Shown in pieces: positions 52,352 through 63,067 of a stretch of DNA of 64,000 bases (within the stretch, counting starts at the first letter, position 1; the number at the start of each line of letters is the position of its first letter). The stretch is from Microbacterium oxydans. GTDB taxonomy: Bacteria > Actinomycetota > Actinomycetes > Actinomycetales > Microbacteriaceae. The notes below the pieces were generated by a model. The model worked only from the letters and a program-made list of their open reading frames with translations. It was not told the DNA's origin and did no database searches. The DNA lies in NCBI RefSeq assembly GCF_900095745.1, contig NZ_FMIR01000018.1, forward strand, positions 496,001 through 560,000. Reading direction: 5' to 3'. Position numbers and translations under genes: made by a program.

Positions 52352-54343
52352 ATGACCAGGGGACCGGAATCGAGCGACATGATCGCAGTGACGATCGGCA
52401 TACCCACCTACCGGAGGCCGGACCTCCTGGAGGCACTGCTTCGCACCCTGCCGTCGCGTATCGCTGAATGCGCCGACCTCGGTCTCGACATCGACGTGCT
52501 CGTCGTCGACAACGACCCGGAAGGGTCGGCACGCGAGGTGGCCACCGGCACAGAGCTCCCTGTTCGCTACGTGGTCGAGCCGACGGCGGGGATCGTCGCC
52601 GCTCGCAACCGGATCCTCGACGAATGCGGCGATCGCGACCTCCTCGCCTTCATCGACGACGACGAGATCCCGCGGGAAGCCTGGCTCTCCTCTCTCCTCA
52701 CGGTCTGGCGCGAGCAGGGAGCCGACGCGGTGATGGGACGGGTCATCTCCGTCTTCGACGAGGACGTCGATCCCTGGCTGCTCGCTTCCGGCACGTTCCG
52801 GCGACCGCCGAGGAAGACGGGCACGGTTCTGCAGGTCGCGGCCGCGGGGAACCTCCTGCTCGACCTCCGCTCCATCCGCCGGCTCGGCCTGCGCTTCGAT
52901 CCGTCGCTGGGGCTCGGCGGCGGTGAAGACACCCTGTTCTCCCGACAGCTGGCTCAGCGCGGCGGCCTGATCGTCTGGTGCAACGAGTCCGAGACCGAAG
53001 ACCTCGTCGTCGCCGCGCGACTCAGCCGGGCGTGGGCGGCGCAGCGTGCCTTCAGCTCGGCGAACGCCGGCACCCGGATCCAGTTGCAGCTCACCGAGGG
53101 GCGGGCGCGACGAGGGGTCCTGCGCGTTCGCGCCCTGGTCGGCGGTGTCGCCAGGATCATCGTCGGCGGTCTGCGACGAGCCTTCGGCGCGCTGACCCGC
53201 AACATCACCCACCACGCCAGAGGCACGCGCCTCGTGCACCGAGGTCGCGGCACGATCGCGGCCGCTCTCGGTCGCCGCTACGACGAGTACCGTCGCCCAT
53301 CGGAGGATGACACCACCATGACCGAGACCGCTTCCACCATCCGCGTGATGCAGTCACTCGGCGCGCCGCGTGCGACGACGAACCCGTACAACAAGATGCT
53401 CGACGAGGCTCTGGGGTCCACCGAGGGGCTCGAGCGACTGCGCTTCTCGTGGGGCACGGCGCTCTTCGGGCGCTACGACGCCTTCCACTGGCACTGGCCA
53501 GAGGCCAAGCTGCACGGCTCGACCTGGTGGAAGTCGACCGGGAAGTTCCTCCTCACCACCGCGCTCGTCTTCCGGCACCGCCTCTCGCGGCGGATCGCCG
53601 TGGTGCGGACGGTGCACAACATCGAGCTCCCCGACGACAACGCGCCACGGTTGTGGCTGCTGCGCTTCATCGATCGCCACACCGACTACCGGATCGTCAT
53701 CAACGAGACGACGCCGCTCCCGCCGGGGACGCCGCACAGCCTGATCCTGCACGGGCACTACCGCGACTGGTACGCGAAGTTCCCGGCGGCCGAGCGGGTG
53801 CCCGGTCGACTCGGATCGTTCGGCGGGGTGCGCCGCTACAAGGGCCTGGAAGGGTTCATCGACGCCTACGCGGAGGCCGTCACGACCGAGCCGACGCTGA
53901 GCCTGAAGATCGGCGGGCGCCCGTCCACCCCCGAGCTCGGCGACGACTTGAGGGCGCGGACCGCGGGCCTTCCCGGCGTCGAGCTGCACCTCGACTTCCT
54001 GACCGATGCCGAACTCGTCCAGCTCGCGACCTCGTCCGAGCTCATCGTGCTGGCGTACCGGTTCATGCACAACTCGGGCAGCGTGCTCGCCGCCCTGTCG
54101 ATGGCGCGCCCGGTACTGGTGCCGCGCAACGAGGCGAACGAGGCGCTGGCGCGCGAAGTGGGCGCCGCGTGGGTGCTCATGTACGACGGCGACCTCGATG
54201 CACCCACGGTCGTCGAGGCCTGGCGCGCCGCATCGACGCTGACCGGGTCACCCGACCTCTCCCGACGTGAGTGGGCCGATGCCGGCCGTGCGCACCGGGA
54301 CGCGTTCCGCGAAGGCGTCGCCCTCAAGCGTCGGCACCGCTGA
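52352..54343 (+). CDS. Fused glycosyltransferases: GT2 domain plus second GT (GT-B) domain
   Basis: 663 residues if read as one protein from ATG 52352 (MTRGPESSDMIAVTIGIPTY). Residues 10-245 are a GT2 domain (TIGIPTYRRPDLLEALLRTL, AFIDDDEIPREAWL). A basic 60-residue stretch ends near 315. Then MTETASTIRVMQSLGAPRAT opens a second, GT-B-like domain (HWHWPEAKLHG, VRTVHNIELPDDN, GSFGGVRRYKGLEGFIDAYA, SGSVLAALSMARPVLVPRNE). The internal ATG at 53318 has GGAGGA 10 bases upstream, so a free second enzyme may also be made. Alternative starts: ATG 52337 and ATG 52379. No frameshift is seen between the domains. Confidence 0.88.
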   Translation: MTRGPESSDMIAVTIGIPTYRRPDLLEALLRTLPSRIAECADLGLDIDVLVVDNDPEGSAREVATGTELPVRYVVEPTAGIVAARNRILDECGDRDLLAFIDDDEIPREAWLSSLLTVWREQGADAVMGRVISVFDEDVDPWLLASGTFRRPPRKTGTVLQVAAAGNLLLDLRSIRRLGLRFDPSLGLGGGEDTLFSRQLAQRGGLIVWCNESETEDLVVAARLSRAWAAQRAFSSANAGTRIQLQLTEGRARRGVLRVRALVGGVARIIVGGLRRAFGALTRNITHHARGTRLVHRGRGTIAAALGRRYDEYRRPSEDDTTMTETASTIRVMQSLGAPRATTNPYNKMLDEALGSTEGLERLRFSWGTALFGRYDAFHWHWPEAKLHGSTWWKSTGKFLLTTALVFRHRLSRRIAVVRTVHNIELPDDNAPRLWLLRFIDRHTDYRIVINETTPLPPGTPHSLILHGHYRDWYAKFPAAERVPGRLGSFGGVRRYKGLEGFIDAYAEAVTTEPTLSLKIGGRPSTPELGDDLRARTAGLPGVELHLDFLTDAELVQLATSSELIVLAYRFMHNSGSVLAALSMARPVLVPRNEANEALAREVGAAWVLMYDGDLDAPTVVEAWRAASTLTGSPDLSRREWADAGRAHRDAFREGVALKRRHR

Positions 54344-54382
54344 GCGGCATCGCGCCACGGCGTCGGAGCGCGTCCACCCCGA

Positions 54383-55462
54383 TCACACCTCGTGCAGCAG
54401 TCCCTGCACGAGGGCCGCGACCATGGTCTGCGTCGTGAAGCCGCGCTCCACCTCGGCCCTGCCGTTCCGCCCGAGTTCGGCTGCGCGCTGCGGGTCCTCG
54501 AGCAGCCTCAGCATGGCATCCGCGAGTTGCTCCGCATCCCCCGGAGGCACGAGGTGTCCGGAGTGCCCCTCGCTCACGTACTGACTCATGCCGGGCGTGT
54601 CCGAGACGACGACCGGGCGGGCGGTCGCGAGCGCTTCCAGCGCAACCGTCATCCCCGAGGCGTGCAGGTTCGGCCTGGTCGGGACGACGATGACACTGGC
54701 GGTCGCATAGAGATCTCGAAGCTGCGCGTGCGGCATGTGCCGCACCACCCGAACCCCCTCGGGCGGTGCGAGATCAGAAGAGGTCTGCACCACGACCTCT
54801 GTCTCCGGCCGCGCGGCGAGCACGCGTGCGAGCGCCGCGTAGAGCGTCGCCGGATCGCGGTCTCGGTCGTTGCCGACACTGACGATCCGCTGCTGCGTCG
54901 GGAAGGGCTGCGCGCCGAAGAAGTCGCTGTCGATGCCGAACGGGATCGGGAAGACCCGCGGACCCCGGTTCCCCAGCAGGCGCCGGAGCGGGTCGACCTG
55001 CGCTTCGCTGAGCACCCACGCCGACTCGGCCCCGCTCAGCATCGAGAGCAGGCGGGTCGGAGTGGATCCGGCCTGCGCCATGTCGGTGAGCCAGATGACC
55101 CCGGTGGCGTAGCGGACGTGGGGATGGAGGATCTGCAGACGATACGCGGTGTTCTCGTCCCACGTCACGGCCAGGCCCTCGACGGGGCGAGGTCCGATGC
55201 CCAGCCGCGCTCGCACACGAGCGACCCGACCGGGCGGCGGGAGATCGACCACCTCCACGGCCGCATGATCACGCAGCGCATCCAGCCCGTAGGGCCAGAC
55301 GCTCGGGACCTCTCCCCTGGCATGGCTCCGCTCCCAGGCCGGTACCGACTGTTCGGCACGATGAGCCCAGGTGAGAGACAGCGAGGCACCACCCTCGGAT
55401 TCCACGAGCCAACTATGGACCTCCGCGCAACTCCTGACAAGGATCGGTTTTCGGCAGTGCAC
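54383..55462 (-). CDS. Glycosyltransferase family 4
   Basis: 359 residues. The C-terminal half shows QRIVSVGNDRDRDPATLYAA, VVVPTRPNLHASGMTVALEA and PVVVSDTPGMSQYVSEGHSG, the GT4 donor-site pattern with Glu in a GMTxxE context. The N-terminal domain is divergent. The exact start is uncertain because several in-frame alternatives exist in the first 40 codons and no good ribosome site stands out. It is transcribed away from rmlA; the 160-base interval carries leader I on the plus strand. Confidence 0.87.
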   Translation of the reverse strand: MHCRKPILVRSCAEVHSWLVESEGGASLSLTWAHRAEQSVPAWERSHARGEVPSVWPYGLDALRDHAAVEVVDLPPPGRVARVRARLGIGPRPVEGLAVTWDENTAYRLQILHPHVRYATGVIWLTDMAQAGSTPTRLLSMLSGAESAWVLSEAQVDPLRRLLGNRGPRVFPIPFGIDSDFFGAQPFPTQQRIVSVGNDRDRDPATLYAALARVLAARPETEVVVQTSSDLAPPEGVRVVRHMPHAQLRDLYATASVIVVPTRPNLHASGMTVALEALATARPVVVSDTPGMSQYVSEGHSGHLVPPGDAEQLADAMLRLLEDPQRAAELGRNGRAEVERGFTTQTMVAALVQGLLHEV

Positions 55463-55523
55463 GCGCCGAGCTCGGCACTGCGGGTGTCACAGCATCCTCT
55501 CGCCCTGCGACGAGGGGACCCGG

Positions 55524-57489
<1,966 letters not shown>

Positions 57490-57490
<1 letters not shown>

Positions 57491-58905
57491 TGACGGAGTT
57501 CGGCAAGGCGCTCACGGTCACCGAGACGCCGATCCCCGGCCTGCTCGTCGTCGACCTGCCGGTGCACGGGGATTCGCGCGGCTGGTTCAAGGAGAACTGG
57601 CAGCGCGAGAAGATGGTCGCCGCCGGCCTCCCCGACTTCGGACCGGTGCAGAACAACATCTCCTTCAACGATGAGGTCGGCACCACGCGCGGCATCCATG
57701 CGGAGCCCTGGGACAAGTGGGTCTCGGTCGCCACCGGGAAGATCTTCGGGGCGTGGGTCGATCTTCGCGCGGGCGAGACGTTCGGCACGGTCTTCACGAC
57801 GGAGATCGATCCGTCGCGCGCGATCCTGGTCCCCCGTGGCGTCGGCAACTCGTACCAGACGCTCGAGGCGGACACGGCCTACACCTACCTCGTCAACGAC
57901 CACTGGTCGCCCGACGCCGAGTACTCGTTCCTGAACCTCGCGGATGAGACCGCCGCCATCGCGTGGCCGATCCCGCTCGCCGACGTCGAGGTGTCACCCA
58001 AGGACCTCGCGCACCCCCGCCTCGCCGACGTGACGCCGATCGGACCGAAGAAGATCCTCGTCCTCGGCGGCGCGGGCCAGCTCGGACTCGCCCTGCGCGA
58101 CGCACTGGGCGACGCCGAGCACGTGGAGTACACGACCCGGGACACGCTCGACCTGCGGGCCGACGACCTGGCCACGGCGCGGCGCTGGCGCGACTACCGC
58201 GCGATCATCAATGCTGCGGCCTACACCGCGGTCGATCTCGCCGAGACCGACGAGGGGCGCGGTGACGCCTGGTCGTCGAACGTCACCGGCGTGACGGCGC
58301 TCGCGCGCATCGCCGCCGAGAACGGCATCACGCTCGTGCACGTCTCCAGCGACTACGTGTTCGACGGCACGAAGGCGGGCCCGTACACGGAGTCCGATCC
58401 GGTGCGCCCGCTCGGGGTCTACGGCCAGACGAAGGCCGCCGGCGACGCCGTCGCCGCCACGGTTCCGCGGCACTACATCGTCCGCACGTCGTGGGTCATC
58501 GGCGAGGGCCGCAACTTCGTGCGCACGATGGCCTCGCTCGCCGAGCGGGGCATCTCTCCGCGGGTCGTCGGCGATCAGATCGGGCGCCTGACCTTCACCG
58601 AAGACCTGGCCGCGGCGATCCTGCATCTGCTGTCGACCGACGCGCCCTATGGCGTCTACAACGTGACTGGCGCCGGAGAGCCGCGGTCCTGGGCCGACAT
58701 CGCGCGCGCGGTCTACCGCCTGACCGGGCATGACCCGTCGGGCGTGACCGACGTGACCACGACGGAGTACTTCGCAGACCAGGCCGGTCCGGTCGCTCCG
58801 CGTCCGCTCAACAGCGTGCTGGACCTCGGCCGCATCCAGGCGACGGGATGGACGCCGCGGGACGCGGATGCCGCCCTCGAGACGTACCTCGCCGCGAGCA
58901 GCTAG
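57490..58905 (+). CDS. Fused dTDP-4-keto-6-deoxyglucose 3,5-epimerase / dTDP-4-dehydrorhamnose reductase
   Basis: 471 residues. The first 180 residues are an RmlC cupin (DSRGWFKENWQREKMVAAGL, FNDEVGTTRGIHAEPWDKW, VPRGVGNSYQTLEADTAYTY with the catalytic His and Tyr positions). Residues 190-471 are RmlD (ILVLGGAGQLGLALRDAL, VHVSSDYVFDGTKAGPYTES, YGQTKAAGD with catalytic Tyr and Lys). One polypeptide thus does both last steps to dTDP-L-rhamnose. The stop TAG shares the tetranucleotide CTAG with the stop of the convergent GT gene. Confidence 0.95.
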
Positions 58906-60080
58906 AGCTCGCCCGGCTTCATCGCCTCGGCATCGATCGCGCGGATGACGCGCAGGGCGGCGGTGTCCGTCGGCGGTTCGGCGGCGGCGTCGTCGCCCTT
59001 GCGTCGCCGCTGCGGTGCGTACACGACGAGCGAGTGGAACAGGAACCGGGCGAAGAACGCCACGATCAACGAGAGCGCCGTCGCGAGCACGCTCGAGATG
59101 TGCCAGGACTCGACCATCAGCGCCATCACCGGGATGCGCAGCGCGGCCTCGACGTTGTTGAACGCGAACGAGCTGGCGAAGCGGATGCCGAGGGCGCGGG
59201 CATCCGTGCGCATGTCGGCGAACACGAACCGCTCCTGCAGCAGGAAGTTGCCGATGATCGTGACCTCGGCGCCGATGATCGCGGCCCAGACGTAGGGCAC
59301 GCCCGTGGCGGTGAGCGCCCACATGATCCCGAGGTTCGCGGCCGCGCCGATCACGCCGATGAGCGCGAACAGCGACATCTTCCCGAAGCGCAGCCGGGCG
59401 AGGTGCGCGATGAAGGTCGCCCCCTGGCGCAGGCTCGCCTTCGAGGTGCCGTGCCGGCGCTCCGCGAACTCCATCGGCACCTCGGCGATGCGCAGATCGT
59501 TGCGCGCGAGGATCTCGAGGAGGATCTTGAAGCCCTGCGGCTGGAGCGCCGTGAGGTCGAGCCGACGGCGGTCGACCAGGAAGAACCCGGTCATCGGGTC
59601 GGTGCTGCGTGCGAGACGGAGGGGGAACATCGCCCTGGTCAGCCAGGTCGCCACGCGGGAGACGCCGAAGCGCACCGCCGTGCCGAGCCCGCTGGTGTCG
59701 CCGCCGCCGATGTAGCGCGACGCCGCCACCACGTCGGCATCCCCGGCGGCGTGACGCTCCAGCAGCACGGGGAGCAGTTCCGGCGGGTGCTGCAGGTCGC
59801 CGTCCATCACGACGCAGACATCGGATGCCGCGGCCTCGAGTCCGACCACCACGGCCCCGCCCAGTCCGTTCGTGTTCTCGGTGCGATGGATGACCCGCAC
59901 GGGGATCGATGCGTCGACCGCGACCCGTTCGATCTCGACGGCGGTGTCGTCGGTGCTGTCGTCGACGAACAGGATCTCGGCGTCCCACCCGGCGAGCGCG
60001 GCCGCGGTTCGGGCGACGAGCTCGGCGACGTTCTCGCGTTCGTTGAACGTCGGCACGATGACCGTCACCGGTGTCCCCAC
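58902..60080 (-). CDS. Dolichol-phosphate-mannose-synthase-like GT2 fused to GtrA
   Basis: 392 residues from GTG 60080 (VGTPVTVIVPTFNERENVAE). Residues 1-240 are a polyprenol-phosphate GT2 domain with VIVPTFNERENV, VDDSTDDTAVEI, MDGDLQHPPEL and RRHGTSKAS. Residues 250-375 have four membrane helices of the GtrA type (FALIGVIGAAANLGIMWALT). It likely makes and flips a polyprenol-phosphate sugar for polymer decoration. An upstream ATG at 60122 would add 14 non-conserved residues. The chosen start reads GTGGGGACA, again containing TGGGGA. Confidence 0.92.
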   Translation of the reverse strand: MGTPVTVIVPTFNERENVAELVARTAAALAGWDAEILFVDDSTDDTAVEIERVAVDASIPVRVIHRTENTNGLGGAVVVGLEAAASDVCVVMDGDLQHPPELLPVLLERHAAGDADVVAASRYIGGGDTSGLGTAVRFGVSRVATWLTRAMFPLRLARSTDPMTGFFLVDRRRLDLTALQPQGFKILLEILARNDLRIAEVPMEFAERRHGTSKASLRQGATFIAHLARLRFGKMSLFALIGVIGAAANLGIMWALTATGVPYVWAAIIGAEVTIIGNFLLQERFVFADMRTDARALGIRFASSFAFNNVEAALRIPVMALMVESWHISSVLATALSLIVAFFARFLFHSLVVYAPQRRRKGDDAAAEPPTDTAALRVIRAIDAEAMKPGEL

Positions 60081-60162
60081 GTCAGCCCCCTGTTCCGCGC
60101 ACGCACCACGTGCGGCCTCCATCGTTCCATGGGTTGCTGTGGGGAATGAAACCCGGACCTGC

Positions 60163-60241
60163 TAGACTGTCGAACCGCGGCTGTGGGAGTCGCGAAGCGG
60201 ATGGGGATCCGCTTCTGGGGAATTACTGATCTGGGGAGATC
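60163..60241 (+). promoter_or_regulatory. 5' leader J: three GGGG-loop hairpins, the last holding the Shine-Dalgarno
   Basis: -10-like TAGACT (60163-60168), then seven bases, then hairpin CGCGGCT/AGTCGCG with one G-T pair and loop GTGGG (60176-60194). Next comes GAAGCGGAT/ATCCGCTTC, a 9-bp stem with loop GGGG (60194 overlap to 60215). CTGGGGAATT is at 60215-60224, and finally TGATCT/AGATCA, a 6-bp stem with loop GGGG (60227-60242). The last hairpin ends in the A of ATG 60242 and its GGGGAG is the ribosome site, so ligand binding or folding here should block initiation. Confidence 0.78.
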
Positions 60242-60697
60242 ATGGGGACGCGTATCGGCTATGCCGTTGGTGCTTTCGACCTGTTTCACGTCGGGCATCT
60301 GAATCTACTTCGTCATGCCAAGCAGCACTGCGACATTCTGATCGCAGGCGTCGTCAGCGACGAGATGCTGCGCCAGGTGAAGGGCATCGAGCCCGTCATC
60401 CCGACGGCGGAGCGTGCGGAGATCGTGAAGCACATCTCGTTCGTCGACGACGTCTACGTGGAGACCACGCCGTCGAAGATGGACTCGTGGCGCGACGTGC
60501 AGTTCACCCACTTCTTCAAGGGTGACGACTGGCGCGGCACCGACAAGGGGCTGCGGCTGGAGAGCGAGTTCGCCGAGGTGGGTGTCGAGGTCGTGTACTT
60601 CCCGTACACGGCGCACACGTCGAGTTCGTCGCTGCGCCGCGCCCTCGACGCGATCACCGCGGGCGCGAACGCCCCCGCGATGGCCGCGAGTCGCTGA
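60242..60697 (+). CDS. Glycerol-3-phosphate cytidylyltransferase-like enzyme
   Basis: 151 residues. MGTRIGYAVGAFDLFHVGHL contains the HxGH nucleotidyltransferase motif, and AHTSSSSLRRAL is the equivalent of the (I/T)STTxxR motif. Such enzymes (TagD/GCT type) form CDP-glycerol or another CDP-alcohol from CTP. The product could feed the CDP-alcohol transferase at 50491-51210, giving a phosphoglycerol decoration, or a separate CDP-glycerol path. It is shown to belong to the locus by its leader with three GGGG hairpins. Confidence 0.88.
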   Translation: MGTRIGYAVGAFDLFHVGHLNLLRHAKQHCDILIAGVVSDEMLRQVKGIEPVIPTAERAEIVKHISFVDDVYVETTPSKMDSWRDVQFTHFFKGDDWRGTDKGLRLESEFAEVGVEVVYFPYTAHTSSSSLRRALDAITAGANAPAMAASR

Positions 60698-60722
60698 CGC
60701 CACCGACCGCGCGTCGGCTCGG

Positions 60723-61115
60723 TCAGTTCGCGACGCCGAGCAGGCTGCGCGCCATCCGCGCGACGTGCGGCGGCGTGTGCGGCCCGAGCCAGACGGTCCA
60801 CTGCGACGGCGGCTCGGAGCAGGTCCACTCCACGCACCAGGCATGCACGGCGTTGGCCAGCCGCTCGCCACGCGTGTGCGCGCGGATGCCGTCACCGCGC
60901 ACCAACCAGCGCACCGACACCCCCTCGGGCACGTCGATGTGACGGAACTGGATGCGCGCCGCGGCTTCGAGGATGATCACGCCCTGCGCGTCCCACGGCA
61001 GTCGCGCGGCGATGCTCGCGATGACGCCGGCATCGGCCGCGTCACCGGCGATGAGCACGACGCCTTCGATGTCGTCCCAGTCGGGATCCTGCAGGTGCTC
61101 GCATGCGCTGCTCAT
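60723..61115 (-). CDS. Siderophore-interacting protein-like (C-terminal SIP domain only)
   Basis: 130 residues (MSSACEHLQDPDWDDIEGVV). The VVLIAGDAADAGVIASIAAR segment and WTVWLGPHTPPHVARMARSL resemble the NADPH-binding C-terminal domain of siderophore-interacting proteins; the FAD-binding N-terminal domain is absent, so it cannot reduce ferric siderophores alone. An iron-box-like palindrome overlaps its promoter, in accord with iron metabolism. Its -10 lies so close that the mRNA probably starts at the ATG (leaderless). Confidence 0.78.
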   Translation of the reverse strand: MSSACEHLQDPDWDDIEGVVLIAGDAADAGVIASIAARLPWDAQGVIILEAAARIQFRHIDVPEGVSVRWLVRGDGIRAHTRGERLANAVHAWCVEWTCSEPPSQWTVWLGPHTPPHVARMARSLLGVAN

Positions 61116-61121
61116 GGTCTC

Positions 61122-61145
61122 GAGTATAGGTAAGGGTACCCTTAC
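61122..61145 (-). promoter_or_regulatory. IdeR/DtxR-like iron box over a leaderless promoter
   Basis: Perfect 16-base palindrome GTAAGGGTACCCTTAC at 61130-61145, with TAGG extending it at one side, close to the AGGTNAGGNTNACCT style of DtxR-family operators. Directly downstream on the minus strand is TATACT (61127-61122) as -10, seven bases from ATG 61115. Binding would cover the promoter and repress in iron-rich conditions. The box might also serve the lipoprotein at 61245. Confidence 0.65.
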
Positions 61146-61244
61146 TCACAAGGGGCGGCTCCCGATCTGCGTCGCGCTAGCGCTCGGCAGCGACCTTCGT
61201 CAACGGCTTTGCAGGACGACGCCACGCGGAGCACTCTCGGGGGC

Positions 61245-61745
61245 GTGGACAGATCTGCGTTGCCGCATCGACGGCGCATCCGGCGCCCGGTCGCCTCCCT
61301 CGCCGTGCTCGCCGCCATCACCTTTCTCGCCGGGTGCGGCCTGAGCATCCCCGCCGACCCCGACGGCACCCTGGACTCCGTCACGGGAGGAGTGCTGCGC
61401 GTCGGAACGTCCCCGGATGGCGAGCTGGTGGAGGTGAGCCGTGGCGACCCCTCCGGGCCGATCATCGACCTCGTGGACCGCTTCGCCGACAGCATCGACG
61501 CCGACACCGAATGGACCGTCGCCTCGGAGGAGACACTGGTGACGGAGCTCGAGGCAGGCGACCTCGACCTCATCGCCGGCGGCATCACCCCCGACACCCC
61601 GTGGATCGACAAGGCGGGTGTCACCCGGGGCTATCGCGGGATCGAGGGCTCCGACGGGCGTGAGCTCGTGATGCTGGTGCCGCTCGGCGAGAACGCCTTC
61701 CTGTCGACACTGGAGACCTTCCTCGACGAGGAGGTCGGCGGATGA
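61245..61745 (+). CDS. Short solute-binding-like lipoprotein
   Basis: 166 residues from GTG 61245. Basic n-region, VASLAVLAAITFLAGC lipobox, then a beta-alpha segment GVLRVGTSPDGELVEVSRG, DLVDRFADSI and ELEAGDLDLIAGGITPDTPW, which match lobe I of family 3 solute-binding proteins (amino-acid type). The usual 230-280 residues are not reached, so the second lobe is largely missing: either a reduced protein or a decayed gene fixed in frame. It ends in ATGA overlap with the cation transporter. A TTG at 61209 would extend it by 12 residues. Confidence 0.78.
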   Translation: MDRSALPHRRRIRRPVASLAVLAAITFLAGCGLSIPADPDGTLDSVTGGVLRVGTSPDGELVEVSRGDPSGPIIDLVDRFADSIDADTEWTVASEETLVTELEAGDLDLIAGGITPDTPWIDKAGVTRGYRGIEGSDGRELVMLVPLGENAFLSTLETFLDEEVGG

Positions 61746-62776
61746 CCGAGACCCGGCAGTTCGGCCGCACCACGCTGCCGCCGGAGCAGGCGCGGGCGGT
61801 TCGTCGCGCGGTGAAGTGGGAGATCTTCACGATCGTCTACACGTCGATCACGATCGCGGTGATCGCGCTCGTGGTGGGCGAGTCGCAGGCCATGCGGACG
61901 GCCTGGATCGAGGACATGCTCTCCTTGATCCCGCAGTTCGCGTTCCTGACGGCGCTCATCTTCGTGCGCCGTCGCCCCACGAGGAAGCACCCCTACGGAC
62001 TGCATCGCGCGATGGGCGTCGGGCATCTCGTGGCCGGAGTGGCGCTGCTCGCCGTGGGCCTGAACCTCGCCGTCGAGGCCGTCACCGGGCTGATCGCGGC
62101 CGAGCACGCCACGATCGGCACGGTGCAGTTGTTCGGACAGACGATCTGGCTCGGATGGCTCATGGTGGGCGTCATGGTGGTCGTGATCATCGGGCCCGTG
62201 TTCTTCTACGGCCCGGCGAAGTCGAAGCTCGCCCCTGTGCTGCACAACAAGCTGCTGTACGCCGACGCCGACATGGCGAAGGCGGACTGGCAGACCACGG
62301 TGGCGTCGGTGGTCGGCGTGCTCGGCATCGGAGTCGGCGCGTGGTGGCTGGACGGGGCGGCGGCCCTCTTCATCTCCCTCGGCATCATCTGGGACGGCTT
62401 CCGCAACACCAAGACGGCCGTGGTCGACCTCATGGATCAGCGCGCGCGCACCTATGACAGCAAGCATCCGCATCCGCTGGCCGCCGACATCGTGTCGTAC
62501 CTGCGGAGTCGACCCTGGGTCGCGCAGGCCGGAGTGCGGATGCGCGATCAGGGTCAGGTGTTCCACATCGAGGCGTTCGTCGTGCCGCATCGCCGAAAGG
62601 TGGCGCTCGACGATCTCACCGCCGCGGCAGAGGGGATCGCCGACATCGACTGGAAGATGCAGGACGTGGTCGTGATCCCCGTCGAGCATCTGCCCCGCGA
62701 GGTGGACACCGGTCGCCGAGCACCCGGCCGACGCTCAGCGCCACCCCATCCGGGCGGCCGTAGGCTGGACGCATGA
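61742..62776 (+). CDS. Cation diffusion facilitator (CDF) family transporter
   Basis: 344 residues. Six membrane helices with ESQAMRTAWIEDMLSLIPQF in helix 2 and LLYADADMAKADWQTTVASV in helix 5, holding the Asp residues used for metal binding in CDF exporters (zinc, iron or manganese). The second region departs somewhat from the HxxxD pattern of zinc carriers, so manganese or iron may be favoured. A cytosolic C-terminal domain and a Pro/Arg-rich tail follow. Coupled by ATGA on both sides. Confidence 0.9.
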   Translation: MTETRQFGRTTLPPEQARAVRRAVKWEIFTIVYTSITIAVIALVVGESQAMRTAWIEDMLSLIPQFAFLTALIFVRRRPTRKHPYGLHRAMGVGHLVAGVALLAVGLNLAVEAVTGLIAAEHATIGTVQLFGQTIWLGWLMVGVMVVVIIGPVFFYGPAKSKLAPVLHNKLLYADADMAKADWQTTVASVVGVLGIGVGAWWLDGAAALFISLGIIWDGFRNTKTAVVDLMDQRARTYDSKHPHPLAADIVSYLRSRPWVAQAGVRMRDQGQVFHIEAFVVPHRRKVALDDLTAAAEGIADIDWKMQDVVVIPVEHLPREVDTGRRAPGRRSAPPHPGGRRLDA

Positions 62777-63036
62777 CTTCTCCTGCCTCCGACACCATCA
62801 CGATGTTCGGCGCCGACTGGTGCCGCGACTGCATCCGCACCAAGAAGCAGCTCGATGCGCTCGGTGTCGAATACACCTACGTCGACCTCGTCGCCGAGCC
62901 CGCCGCCGCGGACGTCGCGAAGGAGATCTCGGGACGCACGAACATCCCGGTCGTCGTGTACCCCGACGCCTCGCACCACGTCGAGCCGTCGAACGCCGAC
63001 GTCGAGTCGAAGCTGCGCGAACTCGCACTGATCTGA
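62773..63036 (+). CDS. Mycoredoxin-type glutaredoxin-like protein
   Basis: 87 residues. ITMFGADWCRDCIRTKKQLD carries the CxxC active site WCRDC, and GRTNIPVVVYPD the conserved cis-Pro. Mycoredoxins reduce mycothiol mixed disulfides in actinobacteria. Coupled to the CDF gene by an ATGA overlap, so a role in metal or redox stress with the transporter is possible. Confidence 0.9.
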   Translation: MTSPASDTITMFGADWCRDCIRTKKQLDALGVEYTYVDLVAEPAAADVAKEISGRTNIPVVVYPDASHHVEPSNADVESKLRELALI

Positions 63037-63067
63037 GTGGCCCGCATCGCGCCGCTACACTGGCGCG

